DNA from: Rhodanobacteraceae bacterium
GTDB taxonomy: Bacteria; Pseudomonadota; Gammaproteobacteria; Xanthomonadales; Rhodanobacteraceae
Assembly (NCBI GenBank): GCA_016790075.1
Contig: JAEUPP010000035.1
Location: forward strand, 1 to 64,000
Direction: 5' to 3'
Length of the DNA stretch: 64,000 bases
A program made the translations under genes and the position numbers. The notes beneath the pieces are model-generated. The model made no database searches. It was not told where the DNA came from and saw only the letters and a list, made by a program, of their open reading frames with translations. Below, piece by piece: positions 57,761-64,000 of this stretch. Position 1 is the stretch's first letter; the number at the start of each line of letters is the position of its first letter.

Positions 57761-58654
57761 TCAGTCGTCTTCGCCCCAGCGCACGCGGGGCGGCGATGCC
57801 GAGGCTTTTTGAGGCTTGCCTGGCCCCACAGCGTTCCAGACCTTGAGCACATCCGAGGTGGCGGCCACATCGTGCACACGCAGGATTGCCGCTCCGCGCT
57901 GGACCGCAATCAGCGCGGCAGCGAGCGACGCTGGCGTGCGTTCAGCGGGTTCTCGGCGTGCGCTCAGCGTACCGAGAAAAGATTTGCGCGACAGCCCAAC
58001 GAACAAGGGCACCGCGAGGGTTGCAAACTGCTGCAGCTCGCGCAGCAGTTCCACATTGTGATCCACCGTCTTGCCGAAACCGAAACCCGGATCAATCAGC
58101 AGGTGCTTGCGCGGTATACCAGCAAGTTCGCAGCTGAACAGCCGGTCGGCGAGAAAGCGCTTGATGTCAGCAACAACTTCGTCGTACTGCGGATCGGCCT
58201 GCATGTTGCGCGGCTCGCCCTGCATGTGCATGAGGCAGACCGGCACACCGAGCTCCGCAGCGGCCTCCAGCGCGCCGTCCTGGCGCAAGGCGCAGACATC
58301 GTTGATGAGTCCCGCGCCAGCCTGCACGGCCGCACGCATGACGCCGGGCTTGGAGGTGTCGATCGAGATCGGTACCGTCGTTTCCCGCGCCAGCGCTGTT
58401 ATGACGGGAATCACTCGGCGCAGCTCTTCGTCCTGGTCCACCGCCGCAGCACCGGGACGTGTCGATTCGCCACCGACGTCAAGCAGATCGGCCCCCTGTT
58501 CCACCAACGCCAGACCGTGACGTATCGCCGCAGCCGGATCAAAATGCAGTCCGCCGTCAGAGAACGAATCCGGCGTCACATTGACGATGCCGCAAATCCG
58601 CGCGCGATCAAGTACCAGCTCGCGGCCGGCGCAGTCTATCGTTGGGTGGATCAT
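57761..58654 (-). CDS. folP: dihydropteroate synthase
   Basis: This 297-residue TIM-barrel enzyme joins p-aminobenzoate to dihydropterin pyrophosphate in folate synthesis and is the sulfonamide target. GIVNVTPDSFSDGG, GGESTRPGA, IDTSKPGVM, DPGFGFGKT and GLSRKSFLG are the family motifs. ATG 58654 begins the conserved sequence; the open frame to 58738 runs through a terminator. It lies downstream of ftsH as usual but is cut off from glmM and from ftsH by a strong hairpin. Confidence 0.97.
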   Translation of the reverse strand: MIHPTIDCAGRELVLDRARICGIVNVTPDSFSDGGLHFDPAAAIRHGLALVEQGADLLDVGGESTRPGAAAVDQDEELRRVIPVITALARETTVPISIDTSKPGVMRAAVQAGAGLINDVCALRQDGALEAAAELGVPVCLMHMQGEPRNMQADPQYDEVVADIKRFLADRLFSCELAGIPRKHLLIDPGFGFGKTVDHNVELLRELQQFATLAVPLFVGLSRKSFLGTLSARREPAERTPASLAAALIAVQRGAAILRVHDVAATSDVLKVWNAVGPGKPQKASASPPRVRWGEDD

Positions 58655-58682
58655 GCGAGATTCCTGTTTGCGGCTACCCACA

Positions 58683-58718
58683 TTGTTCAAAAGGCCGCAT
58701 ACGCGGCCTTTTGAACAA
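58683..58718. terminator. perfect 16-bp hairpin between ftsH and folP
   Basis: TTGTTCAAAAGGCCGC and its exact complement surround ATAC. Lying 17 bases after the ftsH stop, it reads as an intrinsic terminator (GC core then TTTT) for ftsH on the minus strand, so folP should need its own promoter or readthrough. Confidence 0.85.
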
Positions 58719-58734
58719 ATCGATATCACATTAC

Positions 58735-60663
58735 TCAACCAGCGTTGATCGATCCGCGCGTGACTGCGGGGCTGCCGATCGGGCTCTCGCCGCGCGGGCC
58801 ACTGGCCGGTGCGCCGCCGTTCCTGCCGTTGCCTGTCCAGTCTTTCGGCGGCGGCGGGTCGCGCCCCTCCATGATGGCGTCGATCTGCACCGCGTCTATG
58901 GTCTCGTACAGCAGCAGCGCCTTGGCCATGAGATCAAGCTTGTCGCGATTGTCAGTCAGGATCTGGGTCGCCTGAACATAGGCCCGATCGAGAATACTGC
59001 GCACGACCTCGTCTATCCGGCGCGCAGTTTCGTCAGACACGTTCTTGTGCTGCGTCACAGAGCGCCCGAGGAAGACCTCGTCCTCCTGCTCGCCATAGGC
59101 GATAGGCCCGAGCTCGTCCGACAGCCCCCATTTCGTGACCATGTTGCGCGCCATCTCGGTGGCGCGTTTGATGTCATTGGATGCGCCCGTCGTGACCTTG
59201 TCCGCACCGAAGATCAGTTCCTCCGCGACACGGCCGCCATAGAGCGAGCACAGATTGCTGTGGATATAGGTTCGGTTGTAGCTGTAGCGGTCGCCCTCGG
59301 GCAGGAACATCGTCACACCCAGCGCACGGCCGCGTGGAATGATCGTGACCTTGTGCACCGGATCGTGCTCGGGCATCAGGCGCCCGACGATGGCGTGGCC
59401 AGCCTCGTGATAGGCCGTGTTGCGCTTTTCGTCATCGCTCATGACCATGGAGCGGCGTTCCGCCCCCATCATGATCTTGTCCTTGGCGCGATCGAAATGG
59501 GTCATCAGCACTTCGCGCGAATTCTCGCGCGCAGCAAACAGCGCAGCCTCATTGACCAGGTTGGCGAGATCCGCACCCGAGAAACCCGGCGTACCCCGCG
59601 CAATGACCATGGGATCGACGTCGGCCGACACCGGCACCTTGCGCATATGCACTTTGAGGATCTGATCGCGGCCACGCACATCGGGCAGCGGCACGATGAC
59701 CTGACGGTCGAAGCGGCCCGGACGCAGTAGTGCAGGGTCAAGCACGTCAGGACGGTTCGTCGCCGCAATGACGATGATGCCTTCGTTGCCTTCGAAGCCG
59801 TCCATCTCGACCAGCAACTGATTCAGCGTCTGCTCGCGCTCGTCGTGGCCGCCGCCGAGACCGGCGCCGCGATGGCGGCCCACCGCATCGATTTCATCGA
59901 TGAAGATGATGCAGGGCGCATGTTTCTTGGCCTGCTCGAACATGTCACGCACGCGCGCAGCACCTACGCCGACGAACATCTCGACGAAATCCGAACCGGA
60001 TATCGTGAAGAACGGCACCTTGGCCTCGCCGGCTATCGCCTTGGCCAGCAAGGTCTTGCCGGTACCCGGTGAACCGACCATCAGCACGCCGCGGGGAATC
60101 TTGCCGCCAAGCTTCTGGAACTTGCCGGGATCACGCAGGAAGTCGACCAGCTCCTTGACATCGTCCTTGGCCTCGTCGCAGCCCGCAACATCGGCGAACG
60201 TGACCTTGACCTGATCCTCACCCTGCAGACGTGCCCGCGAGCGGCCGAAACTCATGGCACTACGGCCACCGCCACCGGACTGCATCTGACGCATCACATA
60301 GATGAGGAAGCCGATAAAGATCAGGAACGGTGCCCAGTTGATCAGAATGCCGAGCAGGGAGATGCCGTTGTCGGAAGGTTCAACGCGCATCTTGTCCACC
60401 TTCTTCTGCAGCACACTGATGTTCTCATCCGTGGGCAGGAAGGTTGTGCGCACGCTCGTGCCGTCCTTGAGCTTGGCCTCTATCGTGCGATTGTCGTTGT
60501 GGACCAGCACTTCCGAAACGGCATTGTGCTCGACCTTGTCCATGAAATCGGAATAGGCGAGATCCTGCGTGCCCGTCCCGCGCGGGTTGAAGCTCTGGAA
60601 TACCGTCAACAGCACGACGGCGATGATGAGCCAGAGCAGCAGGTTCTTGGCCATGTCATTCAT
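58735..60663 (-). CDS. ftsH: ATP-dependent zinc metalloprotease FtsH
   Basis: This 642-residue membrane AAA+ protease has two N-terminal helices (about 5-25 and 102-124). Walker A is GSPGTGKT at 197-204, the second region of homology holds [20 protein letters not shown], and the zinc motif is HEAGH near 420. It degrades short-lived proteins such as LpxC, SecY and unassembled membrane proteins. ATG 60663 has GGAG 7 bases upstream; a second ATG lies three codons on. It follows rlmE by 11 bases. Confidence 0.98.
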   Translation of the reverse strand: MNDMAKNLLLWLIIAVVLLTVFQSFNPRGTGTQDLAYSDFMDKVEHNAVSEVLVHNDNRTIEAKLKDGTSVRTTFLPTDENISVLQKKVDKMRVEPSDNGISLLGILINWAPFLIFIGFLIYVMRQMQSGGGGRSAMSFGRSRARLQGEDQVKVTFADVAGCDEAKDDVKELVDFLRDPGKFQKLGGKIPRGVLMVGSPGTGKTLLAKAIAGEAKVPFFTISGSDFVEMFVGVGAARVRDMFEQAKKHAPCIIFIDEIDAVGRHRGAGLGGGHDEREQTLNQLLVEMDGFEGNEGIIVIAATNRPDVLDPALLRPGRFDRQVIVPLPDVRGRDQILKVHMRKVPVSADVDPMVIARGTPGFSGADLANLVNEAALFAARENSREVLMTHFDRAKDKIMMGAERRSMVMSDDEKRNTAYHEAGHAIVGRLMPEHDPVHKVTIIPRGRALGVTMFLPEGDRYSYNRTYIHSNLCSLYGGRVAEELIFGADKVTTGASNDIKRATEMARNMVTKWGLSDELGPIAYGEQEDEVFLGRSVTQHKNVSDETARRIDEVVRSILDRAYVQATQILTDNRDKLDLMAKALLLYETIDAVQIDAIMEGRDPPPPKDWTGNGRNGGAPASGPRGESPIGSPAVTRGSINAG

Positions 60664-60674
60664 CAAAACACTCC

Positions 60675-61295
60675 TTACGCGCGCCGGCCCCGGGCCAGTG
60701 CATAGACTTCGTTGGATCGCGCCCGCGAAGCCTTGGGTTTACGGATGCTGACGCGGGTAAATGCCGTCCGCAAGTTTCTTACGTAGTCGTCGAAGCCGAC
60801 GCCCTGGAACAGCTTGATCAGAAAATCACCACCCGGTTTGAGCCAGCGGCTGGCGAAATCCAGTGCCAATTCCGACAAATGCATTGCACGTGCCTGATCG
60901 ACCAGGTCCACACCGCTCATATTGGGGGCCATGTCCGATAGCACAAGATCCACCAGGGCGCCTTCCAGTCGCGCCTCGAGCTGGGCCAGAACACCGTCCT
61001 CGCGAAAATCACCGCAGATGAAATCAACCCCGGAGATACCCTGCATAGGCAGGATGTCGAGCGCGACAATTCGGCCTCGCCCCTTGAGCCGCTCGTTGAC
61101 CAGCTGCGACCAGCCGCCCGGCGCAGCACCAAGGTCGACCACGGTCATGCCAGGCTTGAGCAGGTCGTCACGCTCCAGGAGCTCGTCGAGCTTGAATACC
61201 GCGCGCGACCGATACCCCTCGGCCTGGGCTTTCTTGACGTAGGGGTCCTTGAAATGTTCTTGCAGCCAGCGCTGGCTGCTCTTGCTGCGTGACAT
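60675..61295 (-). CDS. rlmE: 23S rRNA 2'-O-methyltransferase RlmE (FtsJ)
   Basis: This 206-residue enzyme methylates U2552 of 23S rRNA. SAM motif [11 protein letters not shown] is near residue 65; the K-D-K-E catalytic set is in [25 protein letters not shown] and [11 protein letters not shown] 61295 begins the conserved sequence; the open frame to 61403 has no support. It begins the rlmE-ftsH unit and is divergent from yhbY, the classic order. Confidence 0.97.
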   Translation of the reverse strand: MSRSKSSQRWLQEHFKDPYVKKAQAEGYRSRAVFKLDELLERDDLLKPGMTVVDLGAAPGGWSQLVNERLKGRGRIVALDILPMQGISGVDFICGDFREDGVLAQLEARLEGALVDLVLSDMAPNMSGVDLVDQARAMHLSELALDFASRWLKPGGDFLIKLFQGVGFDDYVRNLRTAFTRVSIRKPKASRARSNEVYALARGRRA

Positions 61296-61389
61296 GGAGG
61301 TTCGAGCAAAAACCGGCAGGGTATGCGGCCGCGCATGATACCCTGTGTGCCTTGCCTGCGGTCCAGCGCCGCGTCTCCCCAAGTACTCC

Positions 61390-61686
61390 ATGTCTTTAAG
61401 CACTAGCCAGCGCCGCTACCTGCGCGGCCTCGCCCACGATCTGAAACCCGTCATCCTGGTTGGCGCCAAGGGCGTTACTGACGCGCTAATTCAGGAGTTC
61501 AGCCTCGCCCTGGACCATCATGAGCTGGTCAAAGTTCGCATACCGGCCGAAGAACGCGACGATTTCGCTACCCAGGCCGCACAGCTCGCTGCGGCTACCG
61601 GGGCTGAAACCGTGCAAACCATAGGCCGTACGGCGGTTTATTTCCGCCGCAACGCGGAAAAACCCGTCATCGCCCTGCCCCGCTGA
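61390..61686 (+). CDS. yhbY: YhbY-type (CRM domain) RNA-binding protein
   Basis: The 98 residues form one CRM/IF3-C-like domain that binds pre-50S particles. [23 protein letters not shown] and [10 protein letters not shown] are typical. I chose ATG 61390 where homology begins; a frame to 61345 lacks support. It is divergent from rlmE, the usual partner arrangement. Confidence 0.93.
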   Translation: MSLSTSQRRYLRGLAHDLKPVILVGAKGVTDALIQEFSLALDHHELVKVRIPAEERDDFATQAAQLAAATGAETVQTIGRTAVYFRRNAEKPVIALPR

Positions 61687-61693
61687 GCCCGCC

Positions 61694-62065
61694 GTGCAGT
61701 TATCGCTGAACCGCCCGGGCGAGTACCTGTACGTACGCAAGGTTGGCGCCAGCTCGGTCACCGTGGTCGATCGCGATCTGGCTCGCAGCTTTGTCCTTGC
61801 TCCCGATCGCGCCATCGAGGACTGGGACGTGCGCGAGGTCGCCGCGCTGGATGTGACCAGCGCAGCTCCCATACTCGCGCTGAACCCGGCCGTCGTGATT
61901 CTCGGTAGCGGACCGCGCCTGGTGTTTCCATCACAGGCTGTGCTCGCCCTGTTCCTGCAGCGCGGCATCGGCATCGAAGTCATGGACAACGCGGCGGCCG
62001 CACGCACCTACAACGTGCTTGCCAGCGAAGGCCGCCGGGTTGTCGCGGCGTTTGTACTGCCCTGA
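61694..62065 (+). CDS. Mth938-domain protein of unknown function
   Basis: This 123-residue protein resembles the Mth938 (DUF498-type) fold: the central VILGSGPRLVFPS and GIGIEVMDNAAAARTYNVLASEGRRVVAAF stretches are characteristic. Homologues include the human NDUFAF3-like complex I assembly factor, and complex I genes lie in the same window, but the bacterial role is not established. The start is GTG 61694, 7 bases after yhbY, so the two are probably cotranscribed. Confidence 0.8.
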   Translation: MQLSLNRPGEYLYVRKVGASSVTVVDRDLARSFVLAPDRAIEDWDVREVAALDVTSAAPILALNPAVVILGSGPRLVFPSQAVLALFLQRGIGIEVMDNAAAARTYNVLASEGRRVVAAFVLP

Positions 62066-62196
62066 GTCGTCAAATAGCATCAGCGCCGCACCATCCTGAT
62101 GCCACGCAGACAAACCTGGATTGACCTCGCGTGCTGAGCGATCGGTAGAAACCCGCAACTTCAGCACCACTGCAGGTCAAGTCGCGCCGGCACCGC

Positions 62197-62703
62197 TTAT
62201 TGCGCAGACACGGGCAGGCCGTCTTTCTCGACCATACGCCCTACCTGACCCAACGCGTACTTCCACCCTGTTGGGGTACGCACGTAGACGTCGCTGAACC
62301 ACAGCTTGCGGTCAAACGGCTGCGTGCCGTCGACGCCCTTGAGCCATAACAACGCCGTCACCACTGCCGTATCGCCCCAGACGCGAACCGTCTGCGAACC
62401 AGGCACCTCGTCCTGCTGCTCGTAGCGCACCCGGCCACTGCGTACTTCGTCCAGCAACTGCTGGCGTGTAGACACCTTGCCCGCCCCCGAAATCAGGACG
62501 AAGTCATCCGCCAGGATTCGTCCCACCGTGCTTACATCGTTGCGCTTCACCGCCGCCTGGAATTCCGTATCGAGCGCAGCGACAGCAGCCTGATCGGTGG
62601 GCGGGGAGGCCGCTATCGGTGCCGTCACGCATAAAGCGACCAAACTGAGTAACCCACCGATCCAGTAGCGCCGCCGGAGCGGGTGAAAACATGTGCCGTG
62701 CAT
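62197..62703 (-). CDS. secreted NTF2-like (DUF4440-type) protein
   Basis: The 168-residue protein has a signal peptide (about 1-33, ending APIAAS) and an NTF2-like cone fold: DTEFQAAVKRNDVSTVGRILADDFVLISGAGKV, then the SDVYVRTPTGWKYALGQV end. NTF2-like folds include small enzymes and ligand-binding proteins; nothing shows which this is. It converges on the Mth938 gene. Confidence 0.85.
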   Translation of the reverse strand: MHGTCFHPLRRRYWIGGLLSLVALCVTAPIAASPPTDQAAVAALDTEFQAAVKRNDVSTVGRILADDFVLISGAGKVSTRQQLLDEVRSGRVRYEQQDEVPGSQTVRVWGDTAVVTALLWLKGVDGTQPFDRKLWFSDVYVRTPTGWKYALGQVGRMVEKDGLPVSAQ

Positions 62704-62885
62704 CAGCGTCTCCGCAATTGCTTAGTGGTCCCAAAGATAGAAGTACTTCCAGCTATCCAGTAGGGCCAATTGCGCGAAAACGACTGAACCACGACCTCCT
62801 CGATTTCTCCATCACCCCTGCAACCTGGGACGGCAAGCTACTCACGTAGCGAAACCGCTGCACGGCCAGAACGGAGGAGAACGCC

Positions 62886-63335
62886 ATGAATCACCGCGCC
62901 TTTGCCCTCATGCTGATGAATGCAATTGTCGCGACCAGCGCATTGGCACAACCGCGAGATCAGCGCCCGCCGCCGCAGTCGCCCAGCGAAATGGCGAGAA
63001 CGCTGGGCCTCGACGCCGCCGCAACGGCAACCTTTGTCGGGATATTGCGCGAGCAGCACGCCAAGCACCGCGCATTGCGCGAAATTGCCAAGACCGAGCG
63101 CAGCGCCATGCACCAGAATCAGCAAGCACTGCACCAGGAGACACTGGAACGCCTGAAAACCGTGCTCAGCGCGGACCAGATCGCGAGATTTGAAACGCTG
63201 CGCCCCAGACCACCCCAGCCTGGGCCAGGGGCCGGTTGTGCCAGCCAGAACCTGCGTCCACCGGCTGCCGAAGCCATAGGCGGCGAGGCTCCGCATCCGG
63301 GCGGCGCGCCGCAAGGGCAATGCCAGTCGCGTTAA
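62886..63335 (+). CDS. Spy/CpxP-like periplasmic protein
   Basis: The 149-residue protein has a signal peptide (about 1-21, ending ALAQ) and a helical domain with the LTxxQ-like motif LKTVLSADQIARFETL, as in the Spy/CpxP family of periplasmic chaperones; the C-terminus is Pro/Gly-rich and unlike Spy. GGAGGAG lies just upstream. It converges on a BaeR-like regulator 12 bases away; in E. coli spy is a BaeR and CpxR target, which supports the call. Confidence 0.75.
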   Translation: MNHRAFALMLMNAIVATSALAQPRDQRPPPQSPSEMARTLGLDAAATATFVGILREQHAKHRALREIAKTERSAMHQNQQALHQETLERLKTVLSADQIARFETLRPRPPQPGPGAGCASQNLRPPAAEAIGGEAPHPGGAPQGQCQSR

Positions 63336-63347
63336 CCCAGCGGGCCG

Positions 63348-64000
63348 TCATACGGTTTCATCGAACTTGTAGCCGACACCGTAGACCGACTGCACCGGGT
63401 CGTAACCCGGCACGGAACCGGAGATCTTGCGCCGCAGGTTCTTGATATGGCTGTCGACCGTACGGTCACTGACGACGCGATGATCAGCGTAGATGACATT
63501 GAGCAGCTGATTGCGCGAATGCACCCGCCCCGGATGTTCGAGCAATACCCGCAGTAGCCGGAATTCAACCGGAGTCAGTATCAGGCACACGCCACGTACC
63601 CGGACCTCGAACCGCTCCGCATCCAGCACCACATCGAGCTTGGGCACGCCGTCTGCACCGCGCAGCCGCACGCGGCGCAGCTGTGCGCGCACGCGCGCGA
63701 CGACCTCGCGCGGACCGAACGGCTTGCACACATAGTCATCAGCCCCAAGCTCGAGACCCAGCACCCGGTCGATTTCCTCCACGCGCGCAGTGAGCATGAT
63801 GACGGGCAGAGTGGAAAATGTGCGCAACTCGCGGCAGATCGTAAAACCGTCGACCCCCGGCAGCATGAGATCGAGCAGCACAAGATCCGGCGCATTCATG
63901 CGGATCGCGGCAACCACACCGTCACCGCGTTCGCGATGCTCGACCTCGAAACCATCGGCGACCAGGTAATCGCGCAGCAGCGCCGCGATCTTGGGCTCAT
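63348..64000 (-). CDS. BaeR-like OmpR-family response regulator (5' end outside window)
   Basis: The visible 217 residues begin at EPKIAALLRDYL, so a few N-terminal residues, including the first acidic pocket, lie beyond the window edge. The receiver phosphoacceptor is in DLVLLDLMLPG, the switch Thr in MLTAR, and the Lys in CKPFGPREV. The C-terminal winged helix ends DRTVDSHIKNLRRKI and VYGVGYKF. The PREVVARVRAQLRR and LGLELGADDYVCKP stretches are close to BaeR. Its sensor kinase is not in the window. Confidence 0.88.
   Translation of the reverse strand, partial: EPKIAALLRDYLVADGFEVEHRERGDGVVAAIRMNAPDLVLLDLMLPGVDGFTICRELRTFSTLPVIMLTARVEEIDRVLGLELGADDYVCKPFGPREVVARVRAQLRRVRLRGADGVPKLDVVLDAERFEVRVRGVCLILTPVEFRLLRVLLEHPGRVHSRNQLLNVIYADHRVVSDRTVDSHIKNLRRKISGSVPGYDPVQSVYGVGYKFDETV

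Overview
The window is 64 kb of GC-rich, tightly packed chromosomal DNA from a gammaproteobacterium. The gene order tpiA-secG-tRNA-Leu-nuoABCDEFGHIJKLMN-tRNA-fMet-rimP-nusA-infB-rbfA-truB-rpsO-pnp, separate nuoC and nuoD, and a two-subunit class III PHA synthase (phaC/phaE) fit the order Lysobacterales (Xanthomonadales) best. No species can be named from the sequence alone.

Bases 1-1.6 kb hold the end of an Ala/Pro-rich protein that begins with 14 tandem 15-bp repeats, and a GacA/UvrY-like response regulator. Bases 1.7-13.8 kb form a microaerobic respiration island: tRNA-Ser, hemN and an FNR-type oxygen sensor on the + strand, facing a long minus-strand series azurin-ccoN-ccoO-ccoQ-ccoP-(107-aa membrane protein)-ccoG-ccoH-ccoI-ccoS-TauE/SafE-like. 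FNR-type palindromes stand before azurin (perfect) and hemN (one mismatch), so the sensor gene, the heme gene and the high-affinity oxidase appear to be one regulon. Bases 14-24.4 kb carry a membrane glycosyltransferase, a GtrA/GT2 pair, mtnA, an ABC exporter, a protein with a histone-like tail, phaC/phaE and a secreted serine hydrolase.

Bases 24.5-49.9 kb are core genes, all on the minus strand: the pnp-rpsO-truB-rbfA-infB-nusA-rimP translation/transcription block, initiator tRNA-Met, complete complex I (14 genes), tRNA-Leu(GAG), secG and tpiA. Two hairpin terminators lie between the initiator tRNA and rimP and look like an attenuated leader.

Bases 50-61.3 kb contain glmM and folP-ftsH-rlmE, which are neighbours in the well-known rlmE-ftsH-folP-glmM order of Escherichia coli and relatives. 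Here glmM and folP are about 4.4 kb apart, separated by a secreted subtilase, a lower-GC MalM-like lipoprotein, a GH13 alpha-amylase remnant with two in-frame stops, and what looks like an IS91-type transposase remnant. A short-chain dehydrogenase and a 2-oxoglutarate/Fe(II)-type oxygenase sit between glmM and tpiA. The window ends with yhbY, an Mth938-domain protein, an NTF2-like secreted protein and a Spy-like periplasmic protein next to a BaeR-like response regulator cut by the window edge.

I found no CRISPR array, rRNA, intact insertion sequence, prophage or recognisable defence system. The most unusual items are the azurin-led cco operon with an unnamed coupled membrane gene, the PHA-adjacent protein with an acidic-then-basic tail, the rimP leader, the initiator tRNA with a U1-U72 mismatch, and the decayed insertion between folP and glmM.
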